64,000 nt of DNA from Phyllobacterium zundukense (GCF_002764115.1 NZ_CP017940.1:2640501-2704500); one strand, 5' to 3'; positions 18,712-30,576 are shown, numbered from the stretch's first letter. Numbers and translations are program-made. Notes: a model not told the origin generated them from the letters alone.

Positions 18712-19713
18712 TTATCGGCTTCCATTGACAAAGGCCATGTCGCCAGTTGTCAGTTCGACATCACGAAGGTCACGCATCACGTGGAAGTTCTCGGTTTCGA
18801 TGGTCGTTTCAGCAAGTTCGATGGCCACGGAATAGCGCTCCGAAAAGAACTGGATAATTTCGTCGACAATGATTTCCGGGGCAGAGGCACCCGCCGACAG
18901 CCCCACAACCGAGATGTCGCCAATCAAATCCCAGTCGATATCCGAAGCGCGCTGTACCAACAGCGATTGCGCTGCACCGGACCGTTCCGCGACTTCCACC
19001 AATCGCTTGGAGTTGGATGAATTCGGCGCTCCCACCACGAGGAAAAGATCGCAGCCCGGCGCTGCCGCTTTCACTGCGTCCTGGCGGTTTGTTGTTGCAT
19101 AGCAGATGGATTCGGCAGCAGGAGCCGTGAGTGCGGGAAAGCGCCGTTGAAGGGTCGCAATGATCCCCGCCGTGTCATCCACCGATAGCGTCGTCTGCGT
19201 TACGAAGCCGAGATTATCCGGATCCTGCGGCGCATAAGCCTCGGCGTCCTCGATGGTTTCAACAAGTGTGACCGCGCCTTCCGGAAGTTGGCCCATGGTG
19301 CCGATCACCTCCGGGTGGCCTGAATGGCCGACGAGGATGACATGACGGCCAAGCCGTTGGTGGCGCATCGCCTGCTTGTGCACTTTGGACACCAGAGGGC
19401 ATGTCGCGTCGAGATAGAACAGGTTCTTGTTCTCGGCATCGGCGGGAACGGATTTCGGTACGCCATGGGCAGAAAAAACGACGGGCTGGTCGCGATGCTC
19501 CGCCGGGATTTCTTCCAACTCTTCGACAAAAACGGCGCCCCGTGCCTGCAGCCCCTCGACCACATAGCGATTATGCACGATCTCATGGCGGACATAGACC
19601 GGCGCACCGTATTTCTTGAGCGCCAGAACGACGATCTGGATGGCGCGATCCACACCGGCGCAAAATCCGCGCGGTCCGCACAAGCGGATTGTCAGTGGTT
19701 TCTTTTCAGCCAT
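18712..19713 (-). CDS. ispH: 4-hydroxy-3-methylbut-2-enyl diphosphate reductase
   Basis: IspH is the last enzyme of the methylerythritol phosphate pathway and makes IPP and DMAPP using an iron-sulphur cluster. The N-terminus holds [17 protein letters not shown] with cluster Cys12; the other two ligands are in DATCPLV and [12 protein letters not shown]. Conserved [16 protein letters not shown] and GAPNSSNS segments complete the family pattern. It is 333 residues and full length. It sits between the SURF1 gene (46 nt) and thrB (2 nt). With dxs and ispE elsewhere in this window, three steps of the pathway are present. Confidence 0.96.
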   Translation of the reverse strand: MAEKKPLTIRLCGPRGFCAGVDRAIQIVVLALKKYGAPVYVRHEIVHNRYVVEGLQARGAVFVEELEEIPAEHRDQPVVFSAHGVPKSVPADAENKNLFYLDATCPLVSKVHKQAMRHQRLGRHVILVGHSGHPEVIGTMGQLPEGAVTLVETIEDAEAYAPQDPDNLGFVTQTTLSVDDTAGIIATLQRRFPALTAPAAESICYATTNRQDAVKAAAPGCDLFLVVGAPNSSNSKRLVEVAERSGAAQSLLVQRASDIDWDLIGDISVVGLSAGASAPEIIVDEIIQFFSERYSVAIELAETTIETENFHVMRDLRDVELTTGDMAFVNGSR

Positions 19714-19759
19714 CGTGTCGTGTCTCGCAGTAAATGTGCTTCTTGGAATTGGGCGGCAA

Positions 19760-20560
19760 TCAGCGGGAAGTCAAGTCCGAACGCCCGTATTCACCGACTT
19801 CCGGTTCATTTGACGTGGGCAGCTTATATCGCCGCCATAGCGACACTCCCATAATTGCGACCAAGGTTGCAGCCAGACCATACCAGGTGACGGCGTATTG
19901 AAGATGGCTGTTCGGCAGATCGATGATCGTCACGCCACCGATCGGCAGGCCGCCGGGATTGGGCGTCTTGTCCGCATCGATGAAGAAGGGCACCAGTTTG
20001 TCTTCTTCGATACCGGATTGACCCGCCATCGTCGGCAGATCCTTCCAGTAGTAGGTATTCGTTACGAGATCATTGTTGGGCACGATCGATGATGGTTTGG
20101 CGGTGAGCGGATTACGGGCAAGCCCCGCAATGGTCACTTGCCCCTCAACCTGACCTTCGGGACGCGTTACTGAATTTTTCTTGTCGTAGGGAACGAAGCC
20201 ACGATTGACGAAGACTGCACGGCCATCGTCCAGCAGCAGCGGCGTATAGATGTAATATCCCGAAAAACCGTCATAGGTCGCAAAGAAATGCCGCTCCCTG
20301 TCATTGAGCAGACGGCCGGTGGCCGTCACGGTTCGGTAATCGACATCCTTCTGATTGGCCCAGATCTCTTCCGTCTCAGCGAGGGAAGCCGGTGCCGCAT
20401 GGGTTCGGGCTTCAATCTCCGCCAGCAGACCTTCTTTCCAATACAAGCGCTCGACCTGCCATGTCCCGAGTGCGATCAGGATGGTAAAGACAATCGTGCC
20501 AAGGATGAGCGTGATCCATGGAAATCTCTGGCGCCTTGCTGGCATGGCTATATCATTCAT
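19760..20560 (-). CDS. SURF1-family cytochrome oxidase assembly protein
   Basis: SURF1 (Shy1) proteins help insert heme a into subunit I of aa3 oxidases. The 266-residue protein has one N-terminal membrane helix ([21 protein letters not shown]), the conserved [12 protein letters not shown] start of the periplasmic domain and a C-terminal helix after [12 protein letters not shown]. The central [12 protein letters not shown] is the family signature. The ATG at 20560 is chosen; the longer frame starts with TTG. It overlaps the DUF983 stop by 8 nt, and the location downstream of the oxidase genes fits its role. Confidence 0.93.
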   Translation of the reverse strand: MNDIAMPARRQRFPWITLILGTIVFTILIALGTWQVERLYWKEGLLAEIEARTHAAPASLAETEEIWANQKDVDYRTVTATGRLLNDRERHFFATYDGFSGYYIYTPLLLDDGRAVFVNRGFVPYDKKNSVTRPEGQVEGQVTIAGLARNPLTAKPSSIVPNNDLVTNTYYWKDLPTMAGQSGIEEDKLVPFFIDADKTPNPGGLPIGGVTIIDLPNSHLQYAVTWYGLAATLVAIMGVSLWRRYKLPTSNEPEVGEYGRSDLTSR

Positions 20561-20942
20561 TTGGAAGATCAAGCTGTCCTTCGGAAGCTTTGTGTTTGTA
20601 CTGGAGGGCGATAAGCACGCCCTTCATCCAGCGCAGTGCCAACAGGCAGAGCACAAGCGCCAACGGAATCCACAGGATGAAATGCAGCCATAATGGTGGA
20701 TCGAGCGTGACCTCCATCCAGAGCGCGAGGCCGACGACGATGAAGCCAATCAAGAGCATGACCAACACAGCGGGACCTTCACCTGTATCGATAAAGGAAT
20801 AATCGAGCCCGCAGCTCGAGCATTGCCTTGCAGGTGCCAGGAAGCCGTCGAACAACTTCCCCTGCCCGCAACGGGGGCAACGTGCCTTGACGCCCGCAGT
20901 GAATGGGTCAACTGGCGGATATAGGGCACTGTCTTCAGTCAT
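20553..20942 (-). CDS. DUF983 zinc-ribbon membrane protein
   Basis: The 129-residue protein begins with a double CxxC zinc ribbon, CPRCGQGKLF and CSSCGLDYSF, and then two membrane helices (about residues 55-75 and 80-105). DUF983 proteins are commonly encoded next to cytochrome oxidase assembly genes in alphaproteobacteria, as here between the L,D-transpeptidase and SURF1 genes; their function is not established. Overlap with the SURF1 start indicates coupling. Confidence 0.88.
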   Translation of the reverse strand: MTEDSALYPPVDPFTAGVKARCPRCGQGKLFDGFLAPARQCSSCGLDYSFIDTGEGPAVLVMLLIGFIVVGLALWMEVTLDPPLWLHFILWIPLALVLCLLALRWMKGVLIALQYKHKASEGQLDLPNE

Positions 20943-20954
20943 AGGTCTGCATAC

Positions 20955-21473
20955 TCAAGGATTGATTACGATTGGCGTTCCATCCTGGACCAGCGTCCAG
21001 ATTTCATCCATCTCCTGATTAGTGACGGCAATGCAACCGTCTGTCCAGTCGATAAGTTGAAGCACCCATCCCCACCAGCCGTAGCCGTTGGCGGCACCAT
21101 GAATCATGATTGCACCGCCGGGTGAGACACCCACGGACTTCGCTGCCGCCATGTCCTGCATGTTCGGGTAGGAAATGTGAATGGATTTATAGGCCATGCT
21201 CTTGGGGTTTCGCCAATCGAGAACGTAGCGGCCCTCTGGCGTACGTTCATCACCTTCCCATCGCTTATGGCCAACGGGTCGTGCGCCCAGCGCGATCTTG
21301 TATTCCTTGACCACCGCTTCGCCGGACAGAAGCTGCATGCGGCGTCCCGACTTCTCCACACGAACAAGATCAACCTTGCCATCGGCAGCGTGAGTCATCG
21401 TCGCAAATAGCGATGTGAACAGGACAGGAAGGAGTGAGCTGGCGAGCTTCAGCTTGGGCATGGCGTAATGCAT
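20955..21473 (-). CDS. L,D-transpeptidase (YkuD) domain protein, exported
   Basis: The protein has a signal peptide (hydrophobic stretch LASSLLPVLFTSLFATMTHA) followed by one YkuD domain. The catalytic region is MIHGAANGYGWWGW with the His, then DWTDGCIAVTNQEMDE with the nucleophile Cys in the SxGC-like motif (here TDGC). These enzymes form 3-3 crosslinks or attach proteins to peptidoglycan; small single-domain members are sometimes cytochrome-cluster passengers. The ATG at 21473 or the one at 21461 gives a proper signal; neither has a clear Shine-Dalgarno. The longer frame from 21527 would read through the ctaE terminator and is rejected. It is an unusual neighbour inside an oxidase assembly block. 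Confidence 0.85.
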   Translation of the reverse strand: MHYAMPKLKLASSLLPVLFTSLFATMTHAADGKVDLVRVEKSGRRMQLLSGEAVVKEYKIALGARPVGHKRWEGDERTPEGRYVLDWRNPKSMAYKSIHISYPNMQDMAAAKSVGVSPGGAIMIHGAANGYGWWGWVLQLIDWTDGCIAVTNQEMDEIWTLVQDGTPIVINP

Positions 21474-21489
21474 ACGCAGGATTGTGCTC

Positions 21490-21524
21490 AAAAAAAGAGG
21501 GCGGCCACGTTTCCGCGGCCGCCC
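21490..21524 (-). terminator. Intrinsic terminator after ctaE
   Basis: On the minus strand an 8-bp stem, GGGCGGCC/GGCCGCCC, with a 10-nt loop is followed by TCTTTTTTT. It lies 23 nt after the ctaE stop and ends the cytochrome oxidase structural operon. The next gene begins only about 17 nt beyond its U-tract. Confidence 0.88.
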
Positions 21525-21546
21525 CACCGATTTCGATTGGCTTCAA

Positions 21547-22425
21547 TTACTCGACAGCAATCGCGGCGCCCCAAGACGCCCATACGTAGATCGAGAAGAA
21601 CAGGAACAGCCAGACAACGTCAACGAAGTGCCAGTACCATGCGGCGGCTTCGAAACCAAAATGCTTCTGGGGCGTAAAATCACCACGCAATGAGCGAAGC
21701 AGGCAAACCGCCAGAAAGATGGTGCCGATGATGACATGGAAACCGTGGAAGCCGGTCGCCATGAAGAAGGTTGCGCCGTAAATCGAGTCCTTGAATGCGA
21801 ATGGCGCGTGAACGTACTCGTAGCCCTGCACGAACGAGAACAATATGCCAAGCAGGACGGTCAGCGTCAGACCTGTGATGAGGCCCTTGCGATCATTGTG
21901 AATCAACGCGTGATGCGCCCAGGTCACCGTCGTGCCGGAAAGCAGCAGGATGATCGTGTTGTACAGCGGCAGGTGCAGGGGATCGAGAACCTCAATGCCC
22001 TTGGGAGGCCATACGCCGCCTGTAAACGCGGTACGTGCGACTTGCTCGGCTTCACCTGGAAACAGGCTGGCATCGAAGAAGGCCCAGAACCAGGCAACGA
22101 AGAACATCACCTCGGAGGCGATGAACATGATCATGCCATAGCGCAGATGCAGGGAAACTACCCGCGTGTGGTGGCCTTCCTTGCTTTCCTTGATCGTATC
22201 CGACCACCAGCCATACATGGTGTAAAGAATGATCGCCAAGCCGATGTAGAGAATCCATGGATTGGTGAGGTTGGCTCTAAAAAGCACAAGCTCGCCGCCG
22301 CTGTTATAGCGCATAAAGGCGATTGCCCCGATGGCTAGAACGAATGCTCCGACCGAGCCGAGAAACGGCCATGGGCTTGGATCAATAATGTGGTAGTCGT
22401 GGTGCTTCTGGTGCGCTTCGGCCAT
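21547..22425 (-). CDS. ctaE: Cytochrome c oxidase subunit III
   Basis: The 292-residue subunit III of the aa3-type oxidase has seven predicted membrane helices. Family markers are HHDYHIIDPSPWPFLGSVGAF at the start, EVMFFVAWFWAFFDAS in the middle with the conserved Glu, and GFHGFHVIIGTIFL plus AAWYWHFVDVVWLFLFF at the end. It stabilises subunit I and proton uptake. The gene follows ctaG by 57 nt and is the last of the oxidase operon before the terminator. Confidence 0.97.
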   Translation of the reverse strand: MAEAHQKHHDYHIIDPSPWPFLGSVGAFVLAIGAIAFMRYNSGGELVLFRANLTNPWILYIGLAIILYTMYGWWSDTIKESKEGHHTRVVSLHLRYGMIMFIASEVMFFVAWFWAFFDASLFPGEAEQVARTAFTGGVWPPKGIEVLDPLHLPLYNTIILLLSGTTVTWAHHALIHNDRKGLITGLTLTVLLGILFSFVQGYEYVHAPFAFKDSIYGATFFMATGFHGFHVIIGTIFLAVCLLRSLRGDFTPQKHFGFEAAAWYWHFVDVVWLFLFFSIYVWASWGAAIAVE

Positions 22426-22482
22426 TCTAACCCCCGCAAGTTCTATTCATCTGTTTGGGCACTGGCCATTGGCCAGTGCAGT

Positions 22483-23121
22483 TCAAAGCTGTCCTGACGC
22501 GTTCTTCTTCACATCCGCATTGGCAGCAACAGGTGCCGGCATCGGGATTGGGAAGAAAGTGTAGGACAGGGTGATTGTGTTGACGCCCTTCAACTCGGGC
22601 GCGTTGACGATATCCGGATCAACGAAGAATACGACGGGCATCTCAAGGTCTTCGCCCGGCTTCAGGACTGTATCCGTGAAGCAGAAGCACTCGACCTTGT
22701 TGAAATAGGCACCCGCTGCCATCGGCGTCACGTTGAATGCAGCACGGCCCGCAGTGGGTTTATCCGTAATGTTCCTGGCTTCGTATTTGATCAGCTTGGT
22801 CTCGCCAATATTCATGGTCACGTCGCGCTGAACAGGCTCGAAATGCCAAGGCAAGCCACCGGATGTATTGGCGTCGAAGCGAACCGTGATCTTCTTGTCG
22901 AGAATTGTATCAGACATCTGTTCGACCCGCTGGGTCGTTCCGCCATAGCCAGTAACCTGACAGAACATCGCATAGAGCGGAACCGCTGCAAACGCCATTC
23001 CGACCATACCGAAAAAGAACGCCAGGCAAGAAACCGCGATTGTACGATCCGAGACTTTACGCTTCGGCGTGGCAGAAGTTCCTGGGCTCTGATTGCTTTC
23101 CTCGGTCATTTCGCTGCTCAC
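22483..23121 (-). CDS. ctaG: Cytochrome c oxidase assembly protein CtaG/Cox11
   Basis: Cox11/CtaG delivers copper to the CuB site of subunit I. The 212-residue protein has one N-terminal membrane helix ([20 protein letters not shown]), the [12 protein letters not shown] stretch and the copper-binding CFCF in [16 protein letters not shown]. The GTG at 23121 overlaps the preceding small ORF stop (GTGA); an ATG at 23109 would start four residues later. It lies between the small membrane ORF and ctaE in the standard oxidase order. Confidence 0.94.
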   Translation of the reverse strand: MSSEMTEESNQSPGTSATPKRKVSDRTIAVSCLAFFFGMVGMAFAAVPLYAMFCQVTGYGGTTQRVEQMSDTILDKKITVRFDANTSGGLPWHFEPVQRDVTMNIGETKLIKYEARNITDKPTAGRAAFNVTPMAAGAYFNKVECFCFTDTVLKPGEDLEMPVVFFVDPDIVNAPELKGVNTITLSYTFFPIPMPAPVAANADVKKNASGQL

Positions 23122-23273
23122 ATCGACCGGCTGAGAATATTGGCACCGAGCTTCGCCCAGGTGCCCACATAAACGATGATAACGAAGGCAGCCAAGGCTA
23201 GCGCAAGCGCGATCGAACGGCTGCGCTGCGCTTTCCTTTGCTTGTCCGTGAGAGTCACGCGGTCATTGCTCAT
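23118..23273 (-). CDS. Small single-helix membrane protein in the cta operon
   Basis: A 51-codon ORF reads [20 protein letters not shown], then a hydrophobic helix (about residues 21-38), then a short tail ending in ILSRSM. It starts 1 nt after the ctaB stop and its TGA overlaps the ctaG start, so it is tightly embedded in the operon. Alphaproteobacterial cta operons often carry such a short ORF between ctaB and ctaG, sometimes called CoxF. Its function is unknown; a role in oxidase assembly is inferred from position only. Confidence 0.75.
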   Translation of the reverse strand: MSNDRVTLTDKQRKAQRSRSIALALALAAFVIIVYVGTWAKLGANILSRSM

Positions 23274-23274
23274 A

Positions 23275-24219
23275 TCAAGCACCTGCTAACAAAAGTGCTT
23301 TACGCACGAGAATTTCGCCGAGAAGCACGGCATAGAGGCTGAAAAGGTAGAAGATCGAGAAGGCGAACATCTTCTTCGCCGGCCTCATCATCGCTTCGCC
23401 AACGGGAGAGCGCCACACAGTCCAGGCCGATGCAAGAAACGCAGCACCCATTGCTACCGAGAACACGCCATATACGGGTCCGGCAAATCCCATGATCCAC
23501 GGCAGAACAGCAACGGGAGCAACCAGGAGTGTATACAGAAAAATCTGGAATTTCGTCGATGCCTCGCCCATGACATTGGGCATCATCGGGATCTTGGCCT
23601 TCTCGTAATCATCCGACATGAAGAGCGACAGAGCCCAGAAGTGCGGCGGCGTCCACAGAAAGATAATCAGAAAAAGAACAATGCTTTCCATGCTGATCGA
23701 ATTGGTCACAGCAGCCCAGCCGATCATCGGGGGAAACGCACCAGCGGCACCACCGATCACGATGTTCTGCGGTGTCGAACGCTTCAGCCACATCGTGTAG
23801 ACGACAGCATAGAAGAAAATGGTAAAGGCCAGCAGGAAAGCTGACAGGAGGTTGACGAAGAGGCCAAGCGTCACGACCGAAAAGACAGAGAGCAAAAGGC
23901 CGAACGTCAAAACCTCTTCACGCGAAATACGTCCTGCAGGGATAGGGCGTTTGGCGGTGCGCTTCATGATGGCGTCGATGTCTGCATCGTACCACATGTT
24001 AAGCGCGCCCGACGCGCCTGCCCCAACCGCGATGCAGAGGATGGCAATGGCGGCCAGCACTGGATTGATCTGGCCTGGTGCAGCCATCAAGCCGACAAAA
24101 CCGGTAAACACGACCAGCGACATCACACGAGGCTTGAGCAGCGCGATATAATCCGACGCATTGGCTTCAGAGAGGCCAATGCTCGTATCCAGGCTCGCGT
24201 TTTTCTCAACCAGTGGCAT
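23275..24219 (-). CDS. ctaB: Heme O synthase (protoheme IX farnesyltransferase)
   Basis: CtaB transfers a farnesyl group to heme B, giving heme O, the precursor of heme A for the oxidase. The 314-residue UbiA-superfamily membrane protein has the first Asp-rich motif [19 protein letters not shown] and the second region [16 protein letters not shown], plus about nine helices. The frame stays open to 24393, but the family begins around [13 protein letters not shown], so the ATG at 24219 is used. It lies 86 nt downstream of ctaD. Confidence 0.95.
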   Translation of the reverse strand: MPLVEKNASLDTSIGLSEANASDYIALLKPRVMSLVVFTGFVGLMAAPGQINPVLAAIAILCIAVGAGASGALNMWYDADIDAIMKRTAKRPIPAGRISREEVLTFGLLLSVFSVVTLGLFVNLLSAFLLAFTIFFYAVVYTMWLKRSTPQNIVIGGAAGAFPPMIGWAAVTNSISMESIVLFLIIFLWTPPHFWALSLFMSDDYEKAKIPMMPNVMGEASTKFQIFLYTLLVAPVAVLPWIMGFAGPVYGVFSVAMGAAFLASAWTVWRSPVGEAMMRPAKKMFAFSIFYLFSLYAVLLGEILVRKALLLAGA

Positions 24220-24305
24220 TCGTTCAATCTTGTCGTTTTCAGGCAGCAACTTTGTTCCAGAAGATGTCCGGGCCGCTGGTTTCAATGGCCCGGACATCAC
24301 GTTTC

Positions 24306-26868
<2,563 letters not shown>

Positions 26869-27227
26869 CTAGAAATCTCCCGAATGAAGCTTTGATTCCA
26901 TACGTTAAGGCCCGACCTAGACAAGGCCCGGATATATGCCGCGTTCAAACCACACATTAGCTTACATCGCAAGGAAGGCGAACGTGATCTCATGCGGCAT
27001 TTTTGCGCGCAGCTTCTCTCGCGTCGACGATAGGTATACACATGGTGCACGTTTTTTCGCATTCGCGGTGATTTTGCAGCGTGAGGCGTGGGTTGGCCCA
27101 CAATCCGGCCATTTTTGCATCACACCACACACTACTGTGCCGCCATATGCTGGGGAGTGTTTGAGCGGCATTCTTTTCATCTGCGACGTGGAGGTTTAAC
27201 GTCTGGATGATTCGTTTTGGAGCCTAC
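26869..27227. other. Divergent upstream region of ctaC and the ialB-like gene
   Basis: This gap of about 360 nt must hold the promoters of the oxidase operon (minus) and the IalB-family gene (plus). On the minus strand a loose pair, TTGTCT at 26919-26924 and TATGGA at 26897-26902 with a 16-nt spacer, is the best promoter candidate for ctaC, about 30 nt before its start. No small ORF with a convincing ribosome site, no strong hairpin and no recognisable Fnr-type site were seen. Confidence 0.35.
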
Positions 27228-27746
27228 ATGTTCTCTTTCGCGCTACGTAGCATCGCCGCTGGTCTGCTCGCTCTGTCAATGACTGCCCTTGCGGGTACCG
27301 CAATGGCGGCTCAACAAAGCGGTACGGTCAAATCCACCCATGGCGCATGGTCTATCCTTTGCGACACGCCTGCAGGCGCCAAGTCGGAACAATGCGCATT
27401 GATCCAGAACGTGGTTGCAGCAGACCGACCCGAAATGGGCCTGTCGGTCGTTGTCCTGAAAACCGCCGACAACAAAGCCAAAATCCTGCGCGTGCTCGCA
27501 CCACTCGGGGTGCTCTTGCCGAACGGCCTTGGTTTGAATGTGGATGGCAAGGATATCGGCCGGGCCTATTTCGTTCGTTGCTTCGAGGATGGCTGCTATG
27601 CGGAAGTCATCCTGGAAGATCAGCTCGTCCAGACCTTCAAGACCGGCAAGGCCGCAACCTTCATCGTCTTCCAGACCCCGGAAGAAGGTATCGGCATTCC
27701 TGTCGAGCTCAACGGATTTGGCGAAGGTTTCGACGCTCTCCCCTGA
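27228..27746 (+). CDS. Invasion-associated locus B (IalB) family protein, exported
   Basis: The 172-residue product has a signal peptide ending GTAMA and one IalB domain: HGAWSILCDTP with the first Cys, EQCALIQNV, the KILRVLAPLGVLLPNGLGLNVDG core and FVRCFEDGCYAEV with the second Cys pair. IalB of Bartonella is linked to erythrocyte invasion, but relatives are widespread in non-pathogenic alphaproteobacteria and the molecular role is unknown. The ATG at 27228 is preferred because GGAG sits 5 nt upstream; an ATG at 27207 is further from its nearest GGAGG. Confidence 0.88.
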   Translation: MFSFALRSIAAGLLALSMTALAGTAMAAQQSGTVKSTHGAWSILCDTPAGAKSEQCALIQNVVAADRPEMGLSVVVLKTADNKAKILRVLAPLGVLLPNGLGLNVDGKDIGRAYFVRCFEDGCYAEVILEDQLVQTFKTGKAATFIVFQTPEEGIGIPVELNGFGEGFDALP

Positions 27747-27803
27747 ACATCTTTCAAATTTGCCTTCAAGATTGCGGTTGTCGTGAGCCCATCGAAGGCT
27801 TAC

Positions 27804-27830
27804 ATCCGGTTCATGCAAATTGAACCGGAT
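27804..27830. terminator. 10-bp hairpin between the ialB-like gene and tldD
   Basis: A perfect stem ATCCGGTTCA/TGAACCGGAT with a 7-nt loop ends 8 nt before the tldD ATG and is followed by CATTTATC. It could end the upstream transcript or fold over the tldD ribosome site, since the only purine-rich stretch (GGAT) is inside the stem. Confidence 0.45.
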
Positions 27831-27838
27831 CATTTATC

Positions 27839-29251
27839 ATGAAAAGCCTGATCGACAGTTTTGACGCGCCACGCGAAAAAATCCTCGAAACCGTCAAGCA
27901 GAGTCTCGATGGAGCCGATGATGGCGAGCTTTTCATCGAGTACCGGGAATCGGAAGGTTTGGCCTTTGACAATGGCCGGCTGAAGAACGGCTCTTTCAAT
28001 CAGGATCAGGGTTTCGGTCTGCGCGCCGTCGCTGGCGAAGCGGTTGGCTATGCCCACGCCGGTGAATTGTCACTTGGCGCACTCAAGCGCGCTTCAGATG
28101 CTGCTTCAGCTGTCCGGACCGGATATGCCGGAACCTACACTGCAGCACCACCCGGAACAAATCGCAGCCTTTACAGCGACGAGAATCCGCTTGGCTCGCC
28201 AAGTTTCGAGGCGAAGGTGAAGCTCTTGCAGGAGATCGATGCCTACCTGCGCGGCAAGGATCCGAAAGTTCGGCAAGTATCCGTTTCCCTTGCTGCATCC
28301 TGGCAGCAGGTGGAAATCCTGCGTGCCGATGGTCATTTCGTTCGCGATGTTCGCCCGATGGTTCGACTCAACGTATCTGTCGTAGTTGGTGACGGCGATA
28401 GGCAGGAAAGCGGCACGTACGGTGCTGGTGGTCGCAAGGGATTTGGCGAATTCATCGCCGCCGATAAATGGCAATATGCTGCCGACGAAGCACTGCGCCA
28501 GGCTTTGGTCAATCTGGAAGCGATTCCAGCACCAGCCGGAACATTCGACATCGTGCTCTCCAGCGGCTGGCCTGGAGTCATGTTGCACGAAGCCGTCGGC
28601 CACGGGCTCGAAGGCGATTTCAATCGCAAAAAGACATCCGCCTTTGCCGGGCTGCTCGGCCAGAAGGTAGCATCAAAAGGCGTTACCGTCGTTGATGATG
28701 GCACGATCTCGGAACGGCGCGGTTCGCTCACTGTCGATGATGAGGGCATGCCAACCAACAAGACGGTGCTGATCGACGACGGCATCCTGGTCGGATACAT
28801 GCAGGACCGTCAGAATGCCCGCCTGATGGGAATGGAGCCTACCGGCAACGGACGGCGCGAATCCTACGCGCATGCTCCGATGCCGCGCATGACCAACACC
28901 TATATGCTGGGTGGTGACAAGACGCCCGAGGAAATCATCGCATCCGTCAAGAACGGCATCTATGCTGTTTCCTTCGGCGGCGGTCAGGTGGATATCACGT
29001 CCGGCAAGTTCGTCTTCGGATGCACCGAAGCCTATATGATCGAGAACGGCAAGCTCGGTGCGCCGGTGAAGGGTGCGATGCTGATCGGCAATGGACCTGA
29101 TGCGATGCAACGCATTTCCATGGTCGGCAATGATCTGCAGCTCGATACGGGTATTGGCAATTGCGGCAAGGGAGGCCAGTGGGTGCCTGTGGGCGTTGGC
29201 CAGCCGCATCTGCGCATGGATCAAATGACCGTTGGCGGGACGGCGGTATAA
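27839..29251 (+). CDS. tldD: Metalloprotease TldD
   Basis: The 470-residue TldD is the catalytic partner of the TldD/TldE(PmbA) pair, which degrades or matures peptides and unfolded chains. The zinc motif HExxxH is visible as MLHEAVGHGLEGDF near residue 257, and the Cys ligand region follows near the C-terminus (FVFGCTEAYMIENG). The closing segment MVGNDLQLDTGIGNCGKGGQWVPVG is diagnostic of TldD. No pmbA is in the window. It converges with the RNA methyltransferase gene, 10 nt apart. Confidence 0.95.
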   Translation: MKSLIDSFDAPREKILETVKQSLDGADDGELFIEYRESEGLAFDNGRLKNGSFNQDQGFGLRAVAGEAVGYAHAGELSLGALKRASDAASAVRTGYAGTYTAAPPGTNRSLYSDENPLGSPSFEAKVKLLQEIDAYLRGKDPKVRQVSVSLAASWQQVEILRADGHFVRDVRPMVRLNVSVVVGDGDRQESGTYGAGGRKGFGEFIAADKWQYAADEALRQALVNLEAIPAPAGTFDIVLSSGWPGVMLHEAVGHGLEGDFNRKKTSAFAGLLGQKVASKGVTVVDDGTISERRGSLTVDDEGMPTNKTVLIDDGILVGYMQDRQNARLMGMEPTGNGRRESYAHAPMPRMTNTYMLGGDKTPEEIIASVKNGIYAVSFGGGQVDITSGKFVFGCTEAYMIENGKLGAPVKGAMLIGNGPDAMQRISMVGNDLQLDTGIGNCGKGGQWVPVGVGQPHLRMDQMTVGGTAV

Positions 29252-29261
29252 CCGCCTCGGC

Positions 29262-30491
29262 CTATTTCTTCGACAACAAAGCCACCGCTTCGACATGCGA
29301 CGACCAGAGAAACTGGTCGATCGGCACGACGCGGTCGATCTTGTAGCCACCCTTGACGAGAATGCTCAGATCGCGCCCCAGCGTGACCGGGTTGCACGAG
29401 ACTGCCACGACCTTCGATACGGATGATTTGGCGATTTCGATTGCCTGTGCTTCCGCACCCGCACGCGGCGGATCGAACACCAGACCAGCGAACGGGGCCA
29501 GTTCCCTCGCCAGAAACGGCCGGCGGAACAGATCGCGCCGCTCGACGGTGACGGGCTTCAGGCCCTGCACGTAACGCACGCTGCGATCAAGTGCTGCGAC
29601 TGCAGCCTGATCACCTTCGACCGCGTGAACAGCAGATTTTTCCGCGATCCTCAAGGCGAATGTACCTGAACCGCAAAAGAGGTCGATCGTCTTCTTGGCC
29701 TTGGCAAGATGGCCTGTAACCAGTGCAGACATGGCTTCTTCAGCATCAACAGTTGCCTGAAGAAATCCGCCCGCTGGCAGAAACACCGGCACTTTGCCGA
29801 AGTGAATGATGGGTTTTCTCGGCTCGACAATGATTTCACCTTCGAAACTCAGGCGGGCAAAATCCTTCTTGAGAACCAGCCCGGTCAGTGCCTGGCGCTT
29901 GGCGGCGTCCGGCGCAGCGCATCCGGATGCAGTAATGTCGAGACCAGAGGCTGTCGACGTTACAGTCAGTTTGAATGGCTTCATGCCGCCGCCGAGCACA
30001 GCGACGAGATCGCGGAGGTCATCAAGGCGCGAAACGATTTCCGGAACGGTCACAGGACATTCCGAGATGTCGATGAGTTCGTGGCTCAAATGCCGGTTGA
30101 AACCGAGAACCGCCCCATGCTCGCTGGTGCGTACCGCAAACACCGCACGCCGCCGTGTATGTGGCACGCACGGCACGAGAGGATCGAGCGTGAACGCAAG
30201 TCCCCTGCCCGCCAGCGCATCCTGAACAAGTGACCGTTTCCAATTCTGGTAGGCGCTGTTCTGCCAATGTTGCAGTGCGCAGCCGCCGCATTCCTCAAAA
30301 TGCCGGCAAGCGGGCGCGATGCGCTCGGGCGAAGGCTCGAGCAAGGCCATGAGCGTGGCGCGGCCATGTTCGAGCGCGACATTGGCAACTTCACCCGGCA
30401 ACGAAAACGGCACATAGGCGCTGCCGGCCGAGGTCGCGGCAATGCCATCGCCACCGGCGCCCATTCGTTCAATCGTTACGCGCGTACTCAT
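29262..30491 (-). CDS. Class I SAM-dependent RNA methyltransferase (RlmD/TrmA family)
   Basis: The 409-residue uracil-C5 RNA methyltransferase of the COG2265 group has a TRAM-like N-terminal domain (about 1-55), iron-sulphur cysteines in CRHFEECGGC plus a later Cys, an AdoMet motif DLFCGSGTFAL, and the catalytic motif VSCNPVTLGRDL with the nucleophilic Cys. The likely target is a 23S rRNA uridine, as for RlmD/RlmCD, but the exact site cannot be read. The ATG at 30491 is used. Its upstream leader is a purine-rich 14-bp tandem array shared with the tlyA 3' end. Confidence 0.88.
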   Translation of the reverse strand: MSTRVTIERMGAGGDGIAATSAGSAYVPFSLPGEVANVALEHGRATLMALLEPSPERIAPACRHFEECGGCALQHWQNSAYQNWKRSLVQDALAGRGLAFTLDPLVPCVPHTRRRAVFAVRTSEHGAVLGFNRHLSHELIDISECPVTVPEIVSRLDDLRDLVAVLGGGMKPFKLTVTSTASGLDITASGCAAPDAAKRQALTGLVLKKDFARLSFEGEIIVEPRKPIIHFGKVPVFLPAGGFLQATVDAEEAMSALVTGHLAKAKKTIDLFCGSGTFALRIAEKSAVHAVEGDQAAVAALDRSVRYVQGLKPVTVERRDLFRRPFLARELAPFAGLVFDPPRAGAEAQAIEIAKSSVSKVVAVSCNPVTLGRDLSILVKGGYKIDRVVPIDQFLWSSHVEAVALLSKK

Positions 30492-30493
30492 CA

Positions 30494-30576
30494 ATCTTTT
30501 CTTTTCAATCTTTTCTTTTCAAGCTTCGCTTTCAGGCTTTGCTTTTTCAAGCTTCGCTTTCAGGCTTTGCTTTTCA
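30494..30576. repeat. Degenerate 14-bp tandem array between tlyA and the RNA methyltransferase gene
   Basis: On the minus strand six units of 13-15 nt, each opening TGAAA, follow one another: TGAAAAGCAAAGCC, TGAAAGCGAAGCT, TGAAAAAGCAAAGCC, TGAAAGCGAAGCT and two identical TGAAAAGAAAAGAT. A TGATG with the downstream ATG follows directly. The tlyA stop is the TGA opening the second unit. Higher-order 27-28 bp duplication is also visible. Such arrays can change length by slippage. Confidence 0.85.
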
